A DNA stretch of 39,733 nt from Nostoc sp. S13 (GCF_029379315.1 NZ_JAQYWQ010000067.1:1-39733); one strand, 5' to 3'. Shown: positions 16,578 through 24,805, numbered from the stretch's first letter. The notes: generated by a model not told the origin, from the sequence alone. Made by a program: numbers and translations.

Positions 16578-17651
16578 TTAGTTGATTTGCCAAATATGTA
16601 TAGTGCTATCCTCATTGCTACTAGCAAGAGTTTTACCATCTGGGCTAAGTGCAAGCCCTAAAACAGAACTGGAACCATCTTGAAAGGTGTGCAACAATTT
16701 CAAAGTCTCTAAGCTCCACAGTTTAATACTGCCATCAAAATTGCCGCAGATCAGAATTTTTCCATCGGGGCTAATCACAAGAGAATCAACTGAACTAAAA
16801 TTGTCAGTAAACTCATGCAGCAGTTTTCCAGTTTGGAGATTCCATAACTTCAGGGTGCTAATTGCCCGATTCCCAGAAACTAGCTGACCAAAACTGCCAG
16901 TGACGAGCTTTTTGCTATCTGGAGTAATGGCAATAGCATCAACTGCGGTTTTGTGTCCTTTGAGAATATGGCGTATTTTTTTAGTTTGCAGTGAAATGAG
17001 CTTAATTGTATTGTCATCGCCACCCCCAGCACTCACAAGGGTTTGCATATCAGGGCTAAATACAACCTTACTTACATACCCTGAATGTGCAGTAATGGTA
17101 TCAAGAAGCTTAAGCGTGTGTAAATCCCAAAGCTTGATTGTGTGATCATCACTGCCACTAGCAATCAATCTACCATTTGAACTAATAGCAACGGTTTCTA
17201 CTGGTTGGGTATGTCCACTTTCGATGTTAAGCGTAAGCATTAATTGAGTGCGTAAATCCCAAACCTTCATTGTTGGAGTGGTTATCCCACCACTTACAAT
17301 CCTCTTACCATCTGGACTAATCGCAATTGAAGTAACACCATCTGAGTTAGCATCTATACTATGCAGTAATTTTCCAGTACGTAAATTCCAGATTTTAATT
17401 GTATCATCTCTAGCTCCACTAATTAGGGTTTGCCCATCTGGGCTAATCACAACTGCTGGAACACCAAAAGTTACTTTTTTATGTGCCGTCAGTGTGTGAA
17501 TAAGTTGAATATGTGATTGCGACTGAGTAATTATACTCTTACCAATGGGAGGATTTGAACTGGAAGAATGTACATTAATGATAGTGATGGTTACTGCGAT
17601 CGCTAAGGCTGTAATCGCTGGTTTGGATTTGAGGAAATTCAATAATTTCAT
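16578..17651 (-). CDS. WD40 repeat protein, probably exported or membrane-anchored
   Basis: A single seven-bladed beta-propeller. Seven WD-type repeats can be read, ending in IKIWNL, MKVWDL, IKLWDL, IKLISL, LKLWNL, IKLWSL and IHIWQI; the phrase ISPDGK-x-L recurs in most blades. The start used is the ATG at 17651 (MKLLNFLKSKPAITALAIAV), giving 357 residues with a hydrophobic N-terminal segment (signal peptide or anchor). The frame extends 50 codons further up, but that part is translated dispersed repeat (17691-17783). WD40 proteins are scaffolds; no enzymatic domain is attached here, unlike many cyanobacterial WD40 kinases. No partner is apparent: the neighbours are TetR and CYTH genes. Confidence 0.85.
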   Translation of the reverse strand: MKLLNFLKSKPAITALAIAVTITIINVHSSSSNPPIGKSIITQSQSHIQLIHTLTAHKKVTFGVPAVVISPDGQTLISGARDDTIKIWNLRTGKLLHSIDANSDGVTSIAISPDGKRIVSGGITTPTMKVWDLRTQLMLTLNIESGHTQPVETVAISSNGRLIASGSDDHTIKLWDLHTLKLLDTITAHSGYVSKVVFSPDMQTLVSAGGGDDNTIKLISLQTKKIRHILKGHKTAVDAIAITPDSKKLVTGSFGQLVSGNRAISTLKLWNLQTGKLLHEFTDNFSSVDSLVISPDGKILICGNFDGSIKLWSLETLKLLHTFQDGSSSVLGLALSPDGKTLASSNEDSTIHIWQIN

Positions 17652-17690
17652 GTGAGTGAGGAACGCAATTATTAATAGTGTTCCCATTAA

Positions 17691-17783
17691 ATGGGGCGCG
17701 ATGCCCTTCTCTACGAGACGCTCCGCGAACGGCGCAGGCTCAGGGTAAGACCTACGGCGGCCGGGTACGCCATCGCACCCCAT
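17691..17783. repeat. 93-bp repeat with 13-bp terminal inverted repeats
   Basis: Arms ATGGGGCGCGATG (17691-17703) and CATCGCACCCCAT (17771-17783) pair at 12 of 13 positions. Inside is the CTTCTCTACGAGACGCTCCG module (17706-17730) found exactly at 3593-3617. It lies just upstream of the WD40 gene. Confidence 0.7.
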
Positions 17784-17840
17784 GTGATAAACTACAGCCA
17801 CTTGATAGTGTAAATTATTACATCAAACCAAATAAGTATA

Positions 17841-18305
17841 ATGGCGAAAGAAATAGAGCGGAAATATTTAGTGAGAGGAGATAGCTGGAGAGGATTAGCT
17901 GAAGGTAGTGTATATCGTCAAGGATACATTCCCACACAAGACAACGTGACTGTACGTATACGTATAGTCGGGGAAAAAAGTTATTTGACCATTAAAGGCC
18001 CCAATATCAAATATTCGAGATTAGAGTTTGAGTATCCGATTCCTATTGAAGATGCTCAAGAAATACTTGAGACATTGTGTGAACGTCCCTTTATAGAAAA
18101 AATCAGATTTAAAATAAAGTCGGGTGGTTTGATTTGGGAAATAGATGAGTTTGATGGTGTTAATAAAGGACTAATATTAGCAGAAGTTGAACTCAGTGAT
18201 GAAAACCAACAAATTGAACTACCAATCTGGATTGGAGAAGAAGTTTCTCATGACTCCAGATATTTCAACAGCAATTTAGTAAAACACCCTTTTTCACAAT
18301 GGTAA
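17841..18305 (+). CDS. CYTH domain (triphosphate tunnel metalloenzyme) protein
   Basis: A 154-residue single-domain protein of the short bacterial TTM type. The signature E-x-E-x-K is at residues 4-8 (EIERK), followed by the tunnel-lining charged strands RQGYI, VRIRI, YLTIKGP, RLEFEYPI, KIRFKI, WEIDEF and LAEVEL. Family members hydrolyse inorganic tripolyphosphate or other triphosphates with Mg2+ or Mn2+; short cyanobacterial and bacterial ones act mostly as tripolyphosphatases. The exact substrate is inferred. Its start is the ATG that keeps the MAKEIERKYL opening; divergent from the WD40 gene. Confidence 0.9.
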   Translation: MAKEIERKYLVRGDSWRGLAEGSVYRQGYIPTQDNVTVRIRIVGEKSYLTIKGPNIKYSRLEFEYPIPIEDAQEILETLCERPFIEKIRFKIKSGGLIWEIDEFDGVNKGLILAEVELSDENQQIELPIWIGEEVSHDSRYFNSNLVKHPFSQW

Positions 18306-18429
18306 TGGCTGAAATCTTGGTGATACCAATTCTGCATGAAGATGCGCTAAACCCTATTGAAATACAAAAAAGAAAAACGAACCGCATTCGCGTTAGCGTC
18401 TCCCCTTGGGAGAAGGACGCAAAGGACAC

Positions 18430-18468
<39 letters not shown>

Positions 18469-18697
18469 TTAAAAGGGTTAAGCGCAGCCTCACAAAGAAA
18501 TGGTATGACAAGCTAAGTTTGTGTAGCCGTGAATTCTATGGTAGTGTTGGCCAATTGATAGGGAATCTAAAAGATTTTAATTTTTTTAATTTCAGTGCGT
18601 TTTAACGCACTTTAGCTATTAGCCCGCAATTTATTACAAGGCGGGAAAGCAATGCTCTCACCGAGGTTTTAGGGATAGGGATTTAAATAATTCGTAA

Positions 18698-18734
18698 TTG
18701 AATTAGTTGGTGTATAAATCCCCAACTAATTCAA
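18698..18734 (-). terminator. Hairpin just after nadE, possible terminator
   Basis: Perfect 13-bp arms TTGAATTAGTTGG and CCAACTAATTCAA with an 11-nt loop, starting 20 bp past the nadE stop codon. There is no long T run after it, so it may act as an RNA 3' stabiliser as much as a terminator. Confidence 0.5.
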
Positions 18735-18753
18735 CTGTGGTTAGCATAACTAA

Positions 18754-20502
18754 TTACTTGATTTGCGGATGGGCATTTTGTCCATCCCAACAGACTAAGG
18801 TAGGTGTAGCTATGGTTTTAGTCTGGTAAGCGTTTTTGACACCAACCCAGTTACTAGCAATTGGCATTCGCCAACCAGTTCCAAAGGCGCGATCGGTGAT
18901 TTTCAAGCCTGGGGGTGCTTGTCGCCGTTTAAATTCAGCCCGCGCCACCATTTGAATTACTCGGTTTACAATCATTGGATCGTGACCGGCTGCAACAATT
19001 TGTGCTGCTGATTGGTGGTTGTGAATCAGGCGTTGCAAAATATCGTCCAAAATTTCGTAGGGCGGTAGAGAGTCTTGATCCACTTGACCTGGTTTGAGTT
19101 CGGCGCTAGGTGGTTTAATCAAGACGTTTTGCGGGATGATTTCACGATTGCGATTTAACCAGTGGCAAAGTGAATAAACACAGGTTTTAGGAACATCTGC
19201 AATTACCGCTAACCCGCCATTCATATCGCCGTAGAGAGTACAGTAACCAACTGCCATTTCTGACTTGTTACCGGTAGATAAGAGGAGATAGCCAAATTTG
19301 TTAGCGATCGCCATTAATAAATTACCCCGAATTCGGGATTGGATATTCTCCTCAGCCAGTCCAAACTCTGTACCTGCAAACAAATTGCCTAAAGTTTGAT
19401 CAAAGCCTTGCATTAACTCGCCAATCGGTAAAAGATTAGTCTTAATCCCCAGATTTTCGGCTAATGCCATAGCATCACTAATAGAATGCTCGGAACTATA
19501 AGGGGAAGGCATGAGAACACCCAGGACATTTTCTTTACCAAGTGCAGCAGCTGCGATCGCAGCTACTATTGCAGAGTCAATCCCGCCACTTAAACCCAAC
19601 ACTACTTTAGAAAAGCGACACTTGCGAGCATAATCTCGCACTCCTAAAACCAAAGCTTGCCAAATTTCTTCATCTTCCGATTCATACACAGGTGCTACAG
19701 AACCCAATTGCAAATCTCGTTGCGCTTCATCAAATTTGACCACTACTAAATCGGTGTCAAAACCACGGCCGCGACACATAATTTCACCTTGACGATTCAA
19801 GGCAAAACTACGTCCATCAAAAATTAGGTCATCATTTCCCCCAACCTGATTAGCGTAAATAATCGGTTGTTGAAAACGGACTGCACTATGCCTGAGTATT
19901 GTTTCTCGAAACTGTTGTTTCCCGACCGTGTAGGGGGAAGCAGACAAATTTACAATCAAATCTACACCGAGAATAGCTAAGTCAGCAATCGGATTCACTG
20001 CATAACTACGTTTGCCCCAAAATTCTTCATCGTTCCATAAATCTTCGCAAATAGTTACGCCAATATGGATATTATCTAGAGTGAAATAATTAGCCTGCAA
20101 TCCTGGTTCAAAATAGCGACGTTCGTCAAACACATCGTAAGTAGGCAAAAGTCGCTTGTGAAAAAGTTGTTTGACCTTGCCATTCTCTAACAAAGCCATA
20201 CTGTTAAATAATGTTTTACCGCCAGTAATAGACGCTTTCAAGTTCTGTTCAACAGTTCCTACCAACACAGCTAAATTTGGCGGTAAATCCCGCGCCAAGT
20301 TTTGTAAAGTCATGCCCATCGCTTCCACAAAACTAGGATTTAGTAATAAATCTCTTGGTGGATAGCCACACAAAGAAAGTTCTGGTGTCAACAACAAACG
20401 CGTACCGCTAGATGCTGCTCGTTGTGCCGCCTCCAGTATTTTTTGGGCATTCAAAAGTAAATCACCAATTGTCGGATTAATTTGAGCGATCGCAATCTTC
20501 AT
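18754..20502 (-). CDS. nadE: Glutamine-dependent NAD+ synthetase NadE
   Basis: Makes NAD from nicotinate adenine dinucleotide, ATP and glutamine. The 582-residue chain is the two-domain form: an N-terminal nitrilase-type glutaminase with the triad Glu 41 (TPELSL), Lys 116 (HKRLLP) and Cys 152 (TICEDLW), then an ATP-pyrophosphatase-type synthetase with the P-loop LSGGIDS (304-310) and GTGNKSE-type motif STGNKSE further on. All catalytic residues are present. It is the last gene of pncB-nadD-nrtR-nadE on the minus strand, 136 bp after nrtR; that gap holds two palindromic repeats. Probably under the control of the operator ahead of pncB. Confidence 0.95.
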   Translation of the reverse strand: MKIAIAQINPTIGDLLLNAQKILEAAQRAASSGTRLLLTPELSLCGYPPRDLLLNPSFVEAMGMTLQNLARDLPPNLAVLVGTVEQNLKASITGGKTLFNSMALLENGKVKQLFHKRLLPTYDVFDERRYFEPGLQANYFTLDNIHIGVTICEDLWNDEEFWGKRSYAVNPIADLAILGVDLIVNLSASPYTVGKQQFRETILRHSAVRFQQPIIYANQVGGNDDLIFDGRSFALNRQGEIMCRGRGFDTDLVVVKFDEAQRDLQLGSVAPVYESEDEEIWQALVLGVRDYARKCRFSKVVLGLSGGIDSAIVAAIAAAALGKENVLGVLMPSPYSSEHSISDAMALAENLGIKTNLLPIGELMQGFDQTLGNLFAGTEFGLAEENIQSRIRGNLLMAIANKFGYLLLSTGNKSEMAVGYCTLYGDMNGGLAVIADVPKTCVYSLCHWLNRNREIIPQNVLIKPPSAELKPGQVDQDSLPPYEILDDILQRLIHNHQSAAQIVAAGHDPMIVNRVIQMVARAEFKRRQAPPGLKITDRAFGTGWRMPIASNWVGVKNAYQTKTIATPTLVCWDGQNAHPQIK

Positions 20503-20508
20503 TTTTGG

Positions 20509-20576
20509 TTAGAGACGCGATTAATCGCGTCTGTACAGGAGTTAGGAAGTAGAGACGCGATTAATCGCGTCTCTAC
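20509..20576. repeat. Two tandem palindromes between nrtR and nadE
   Basis: Copy 2 (20549-20576) is a perfect 28-bp palindrome with arm GTAGAGACGCGATT. Copy 1 (20509-20536) differs near its ends. They repeat with a 40-bp period including a CAGGAGT(T/C)A spacer. The same unit is at 36031-36276. On RNA each would form a strong hairpin ahead of nadE and could affect processing within the operon. Confidence 0.8.
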
Positions 20577-20638
20577 AGGAGTCAAGAGTTAAAATTAATT
20601 GCCTTGACTTTAAACTTTCAACTCTATGTAGCGGTTCA

Positions 20639-21385
20639 TTAAATAAACACCAAAGGTTTATCTTTTAAGGGAGCAAAAGCCTCAGCGTCAAACTTATACA
20701 AACTAGCTGGACGACCAGCACCCCGTGATACCTTAATTCTGGTATCGCATAAAAAACCTAACTTGAGTAGACGCGCTCGAAAATTAGAGTAATCGGAAAA
20801 ATTGTCACCTAAAACTGTGGCGTATAACTGATATAAATCATTCAAGGTGAACATCTCTGGCAAGACTTCAAAAGCCACTGGACTATACTCTAATTTATTT
20901 CGCAATCGCCTGTGCCCATAGGTCAGAATTTCATTATGGTCAAAAGCTAATTGCGGTACTTGTTTTACTGGATACCAAGCTATACCAGTCATGCGATCGG
21001 CAATCAATTCGGCTTCCTCATATCGCACTAGGGCAAAGTAACTAACTGATAGATAACGCACACCATAACTATCGGTTGCTTCGCGTGGATCGCGATTCGG
21101 CCCGCCAAATGTATACAGTTGTTCTAAATAGAGATTCTTGACCTTAATTTTCTCTGCCATAATGCGATAGGCAGCATCTTCTAAAGACTCTCCTGGACGC
21201 ACCAAAGTACCGGGAAGACTCCAATGATTTAAAAATGGTTCTTGCTGTCGCATTACTAATAGAACTAACAGCCGATTTTGGGCAGTATCTACAGAAAAAA
21301 TTACATTATCAACACCAACTTTGAAATCGGCCAAAGGTTGTTGGTTTAGCGGAGTTGGTATCTTTTTTTGGGAATGTCCTGGCAT
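20639..21385 (-). CDS. nrtR: NrtR-type Nudix-related transcriptional regulator of NAD metabolism
   Basis: A 248-residue protein with an N-terminal Nudix fold (about residues 20-150) and a C-terminal winged-helix DNA-binding part (about 165-248: FTLNDLYQLYATVLG, FRARLLKLGFL, RGAGRPASLYKF). The Nudix box is worn: where R-E-x-x-E-E should bind metal the sequence has R-I-M-A-E-K (74-79), so catalysis is unlikely while ligand sensing remains possible. NrtR proteins repress NAD genes and release DNA with ADP-ribose-type ligands. The location inside pncB-nadD-nrtR-nadE strongly supports this over a plain Nudix hydrolase. Its start overlaps the 3' end of nadD by 40 bp, pointing to translational coupling. 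Confidence 0.88.
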   Translation of the reverse strand: MPGHSQKKIPTPLNQQPLADFKVGVDNVIFSVDTAQNRLLVLLVMRQQEPFLNHWSLPGTLVRPGESLEDAAYRIMAEKIKVKNLYLEQLYTFGGPNRDPREATDSYGVRYLSVSYFALVRYEEAELIADRMTGIAWYPVKQVPQLAFDHNEILTYGHRRLRNKLEYSPVAFEVLPEMFTLNDLYQLYATVLGDNFSDYSNFRARLLKLGFLCDTRIKVSRGAGRPASLYKFDAEAFAPLKDKPLVFI

Positions 21386-21945
21386 TTGTACAAATGCTCT
21401 CGATTAATATAGGCAACTACAGGGGCTGTGAGGGCTTCAGAATCTCCATGTTCGCGGTACGCTGTTGAGGAAACATCTAGACCAGTAAAAGAGGCGATCG
21501 CAATCTTCCCTCCCAGCTTTTGCACTACCTCTGAACTAGATTGATCTATTGCATATCCCGGTCGCGGCACAATCAGTAGTTGCACTTCCTGTAACAAATC
21601 TTCAATGCGATACCAACGTGGTAGCTGACTCAGTAAATCTGAACCAATGATTAACGTCAATTCAGCGTCCTCACCCCAAGTAAGCTTCGCTTTTTCCACT
21701 GTTTCCAGTGTTCTAAAGCTACTCAATTCTTGTTCCAAAGCAATATTATGCCGTGGCGCGTCTATATCCGCAATCAACAGTTGCAGCATTGCCGCCCGAT
21801 GCTCTAAGGGTGTTTGATCGGACTTAAATGGATTATCTGCTGCCCAAACCGCTACCCAATCATAACGCTCAGACAACCAATTCAGAATCGCCTGATGTCC
21901 AGCAGTTGGTGGATCGGCACTAGTACCAAACAAAGCAATTCTCAT
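21346..21945 (-). CDS. nadD: Nicotinate-nucleotide adenylyltransferase NadD
   Basis: Joins nicotinate mononucleotide and ATP to give nicotinate adenine dinucleotide. The 199-residue protein begins with the nucleotidyltransferase motif GTSADPPTAGH (7-17) and has SSTAYR near 167, the equivalent of the usual ISSTxIR. The first histidine of the standard H-x-G-H motif is Thr here (T14-A-G-H17), as in some other nucleotidyltransferases. Length suits NadD. It sits between pncB and nrtR and overlaps nrtR by 40 bp. A second NadD or NadM could exist elsewhere in the genome. Confidence 0.86.
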   Translation of the reverse strand: MRIALFGTSADPPTAGHQAILNWLSERYDWVAVWAADNPFKSDQTPLEHRAAMLQLLIADIDAPRHNIALEQELSSFRTLETVEKAKLTWGEDAELTLIIGSDLLSQLPRWYRIEDLLQEVQLLIVPRPGYAIDQSSSEVVQKLGGKIAIASFTGLDVSSTAYREHGDSEALTAPVVAYINREHLYKCQDIPKKRYQLR

Positions 21946-22026
21946 AGTAATTCGTAATACTCGCCAAAGGCGAGAAGCAAGCTACGTAATTCGTAATTCG
22001 TAATTAAGACAGACGAAAGAGTACTT

Positions 22027-23493
22027 TTACCTCTGTGTTCTCTGTCTTGAAAAGTTCAGATCACCGGAAGCCGGCGCTCCGACTTTTCCCTGCGCCTCTG
22101 CGGTTCGTTTCTTAGTTTCCTCAGTTAACACACGTAACCCCTGAGAAATTTCCACTTGCACAGCGACAGGATGATCTAAATGCCGTGTCTGTTCTGGCAA
22201 ACTGGCAACTGAGGCGGCGGTACGCTGACGAATTGTTGCCAACGATTCTAACGGTTGCACCCGTTCACCCTCCTGTACTACCAACTGCAACAAAGGTTCT
22301 TCTTCCAGAGGAATTTCATCTAAAAGTCCCAACCTGTCTGCTTTTACCTTACCTCCCGTAAACGAGCGAAAAATCTGCTTGCGCCCTGGATAAGTAACCT
22401 TACCACTTGACTGCTTCATCACTGGGATGCCATCAATGTCTACAAGTTTATAAACTCCATTTACGGGCGAACCTGTAACTAGTCGCGTTCCCAGTCCGTA
22501 ACCATCGATTTGGGCCCCAGCAGCTTTTAATCTGGCAATTTCCCACTCGTCCAAATCGCCACTGGCAAAAATTGGCACACCGGGAAGGAGCGATCGCACC
22601 TGTTTTGATAAGGTAACTAAATCTCCTGAGTCCAATCGCACTCCTGTTAATTGCATTTCCCCGGAATTGACTTTTTCGGACAAGCGCTGGGCAGCAGCAA
22701 CGGTATCATAAGTATCAATCAACAATGGCGCACCCGGAAAATATCGATGAAATGCACTAAAAGCTTGTTCTTCAGTGCCTTCTATTGCTGACAACGCCAT
22801 CACTAAGGCGTGTGCCATCGTACCACTTGGCTTTTCTCCCAGTTGTAGCGCTGCTAACACATTAGAAGTGGAATCTAACCCACCTGCCAACGCCGCCCGC
22901 GCCGCCCACAAAGCAGCCTGGGGACTAAATGCTCGTCGTGTCCCAAATTCTAAAAGTGTTGCTTCTTCCCCCGCTACATCCCGCAATCGTGCTGCTTTTG
23001 TGGCAATCAAAGTCTGGTAATTAATCGTATTCAGGAGGTAAGTTTCCACTAGTTGCGCTTGCCAAAGGGGTGCTTCTACCCGCAACAGTGGCTGATTAGC
23101 AAAGACGGCTGTCCCTTCCGGTACTGCCCAAACATCACCCGTAAACTTTCCCTGGGCTAGTAGTGACCAAAAGCGATCGCTTGCGTGAGCAAAAATTCCC
23201 GTTGCCTGTAATGCCGCAATTTGCGAAGCATTAAAGCGGAATTTGGCTAAATATTCCAATGCCTGCGTCAGCCCCATTGCAATTAAATAACCAAAACCCT
23301 CTGGCAATCGCCTGACAGACAATTCAAAGCTTGCCCGTCGTTCTTCTATACCTTCACCTGTATAACAAGCTGCCATCGTCAACTGGTAAAGGTCGGTCAG
23401 CAAGCTGTAGTCATCCGCAGAGAAGTTTAATTCCTGGTTCTGCTGGCTTTGCTGTTTATGTACATAGTCCAAATTTGGCAAAAAAGTTGTCAT
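22027..23493 (-). CDS. pncB: Nicotinate phosphoribosyltransferase PncB
   Basis: First step of the Preiss-Handler route: nicotinate plus PRPP and ATP to nicotinate mononucleotide. The 488-residue product has the family opening LTDLYQLTMAACYTGEGIEE (residues about 32-51), FELSVRRLPEGFGYLIAMGL, EFGTRRAFSPQAALWAARAA, LIDTYDT and VRLDSGDL, and phosphate-site SGDLDEWEI. The last 24 or so residues (from KKRTAEAQG on) are translated from a dispersed repeat whose inverse lies at 10976-11024; they are probably not part of the fold. Lead gene of the NAD operon, with a promoter and palindromic operator 33-63 bp ahead of its ATG. Confidence 0.94.
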   Translation of the reverse strand: MTTFLPNLDYVHKQQSQQNQELNFSADDYSLLTDLYQLTMAACYTGEGIEERRASFELSVRRLPEGFGYLIAMGLTQALEYLAKFRFNASQIAALQATGIFAHASDRFWSLLAQGKFTGDVWAVPEGTAVFANQPLLRVEAPLWQAQLVETYLLNTINYQTLIATKAARLRDVAGEEATLLEFGTRRAFSPQAALWAARAALAGGLDSTSNVLAALQLGEKPSGTMAHALVMALSAIEGTEEQAFSAFHRYFPGAPLLIDTYDTVAAAQRLSEKVNSGEMQLTGVRLDSGDLVTLSKQVRSLLPGVPIFASGDLDEWEIARLKAAGAQIDGYGLGTRLVTGSPVNGVYKLVDIDGIPVMKQSSGKVTYPGRKQIFRSFTGGKVKADRLGLLDEIPLEEEPLLQLVVQEGERVQPLESLATIRQRTAASVASLPEQTRHLDHPVAVQVEISQGLRVLTEETKKRTAEAQGKVGAPASGDLNFSRQRTQR

Positions 23494-23525
23494 CCAAGAG
23501 CTTCCTTACAAGATGCTTCTGCTAC

Positions 23526-23556
23526 TTATGGTAATATTTACCATAAATAATGTCAA
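23526..23556 (-). promoter_or_regulatory. pncB promoter with NrtR-type operator
   Basis: On the minus strand TTGACA (23551-23556) is followed after 17 bp by TACCAT, a fair promoter. A perfect inverted repeat, arms TTATGGTAA and TTACCATAA with 3 bp between (23526-23546), covers the spacer and -10 box. Repression by the NrtR encoded two genes downstream is the natural reading; binding is inferred. Confidence 0.75.
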
Positions 23557-23579
23557 CTCCCGGTGAATATATTTCAGAG

Positions 23580-23945
23580 ATTGCTGTCTACCAGTAGGTT
23601 TATAGGTAAATTAATACTAACTTAATCAAAAATTTAATATTTTTTAATAGTAATAGCTAGTAATAATGTTAATTGGACAGGCGGCTAATGAAGGAAAACA
23701 ATATTCTGTAAAATAAAGTTTATTTACAAGCCTCTTTCTCAGACTGGGGTTGGAGAAATAGCTATGTTACTATTATAAATAGTGAGAAAAGTTTGACTTT
23801 TTGAGAAACTAAAGTATTGCGAAGTTATCTGAATAAAGATTGCGTATAATCTCAATATATTGAGAATTAGAGCCAGTCAAGAATATCAGCATTAGAGTAT
23901 AGGTATCACAATTAATAGCGACTCGAAAATAAGGAGTCAAATATT
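23580..23945. promoter_or_regulatory. Spacer with promoter and palindrome ahead of the 50-residue protein
   Basis: A perfect TATAAT (23845-23850) is followed directly by a perfect 14-bp palindrome CTCAATATATTGAG (23851-23864), where a regulator could block the start site. No good -35 box is seen. AAGGAG (23930 region) precedes the small gene. The rest is A/T-rich with no gene. Confidence 0.45.
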
Positions 23946-24098
23946 ATGGCTATTTCCCAAATCATTGCGAAGATAACCCAGTATATTTCTGAAGCTGCAA
24001 TGCGGATTTTTGCCCCTAATGATGATGCTTATCCTGTTATTGGCGTACAACCTTTTACAGGTGAGCCTTATGATAAGCGTAAAGATGATAATGATTAG
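23946..24098 (+). CDS. Small conserved-looking 50-residue protein, function unknown
   Basis: ATG-to-TAG frame with a strong ribosome binding site (AAGGAG, about 10 bp before the ATG). The first 24 residues (MAISQIIAKITQYISEAAMR) would form an amphipathic helix; then comes FAPNDDAYPVIGVQPFTGEP, and a charged tail YDKRKDDND. The middle, with D-D-x-Y-P-x-x-G-V-Q-P-F, resembles small cyanobacterial proteins of unknown function that I recall only vaguely. Strong translation signals, a promoter-like TATAAT upstream and a product with patterned composition make it a real gene; its role is unknown. Confidence 0.7.
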   Translation: MAISQIIAKITQYISEAAMRIFAPNDDAYPVIGVQPFTGEPYDKRKDDND

Positions 24099-24358
24099 GT
24101 GCTGAATATAAGAATCTAACTTGAATAATTATAAGCATACTGAGACTGAAATCTTTGTCCAGTAAGGCTTTTATCTGAAAAAGTTTTCATTAATCAAACT
24201 GGAGTCCTAAGTAAGTTGGCGTCAATGATTAAAGGTTTGTTTTAAGGGGCTAGAGCCGTTTAAAACGAGCAAATTTAATTAAATTCAAATTGTGTAATCC
24301 CAATTTTATATGAAGCTGCATCTAATGGAGAAAACAAACTTGATAAATTAAAATAACC

Positions 24359-24631
24359 ATGAGCCGCCCTTTTAAGATTGAAATCGCAGAGAGCGAAGAA
24401 GAACTTAAAAAACGTCTACAAACAGCGAATTTAGGAAACTAGAAAGAAAAGCTTATTATGCTGTGGTGGATAAAAAGCGGGCAGGTTAAGGAGCAGCAAG
24501 AAATCGGAAAACGCTTGGCAAAAGATACTTCAACGGTCACGAGATGGTTGCAGAAGTACAGAACTGATGGGATATCAGGCTTATTAGAAATTAAAAAAGC
24601 ATCAGGAGCAAAACGGAAAATCGTGGTATAA
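24359..24631 (+). pseudogene. Transposase N-terminal fragment (IS630-type helix-turn-helix), broken
   Basis: Reading from ATG 24359 gives MSRPFKIEIAESEEELKKRL, a TAG at codon 28 (24440-24442), then KEKLIMLWWIKSGQVKEQ, GKRLAKDTSTVTRWLQKYR and DGISGLLEIKKASG before TAA. The second part is the DNA-binding domain of IS630/Tc1-type transposases (QVKxxxEIGKRLAKDxSTVxRWLxxYRxxGxxGLL). The catalytic DDE domain, some 200 residues, is missing. So this is a dead fragment with one nonsense codon and a large 3' deletion. Confidence 0.8.
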
Positions 24632-24706
24632 CATAGTTTGATTTATTCTTGTCCACTTACTTAATATAGCAATCCTATTTGATTTACTTTCCACCGAGAG
24701 GCTCAT

Positions 24707-24735
24707 AACCCCGACTTCTTCAAGAAGTCGGGGTT
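24707..24735. repeat. Perfect hairpin repeat
   Basis: Arms AACCCCGACTTCTT and AAGAAGTCGGGGTT (14 bp) around a single C. This CCCCGACTTCTT hairpin is common in Nostoc-type genomes. It could work as a terminator, though no gene end is near. Confidence 0.8.
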
Positions 24736-24805
24736 CTCATTGTTCATTTGCAATTAAAAATATGAATTTTAGGAATTATATTAACTTGACTTCTCAGCAT
24801 TAGAC

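Noticed and set aside
17652-17801. 50-codon N-terminal extension of the WD40 protein
   Set aside because: It is translated from the dispersed repeat at 17691-17783; the ATG at 17651 gives a clean hydrophobic N-terminus.
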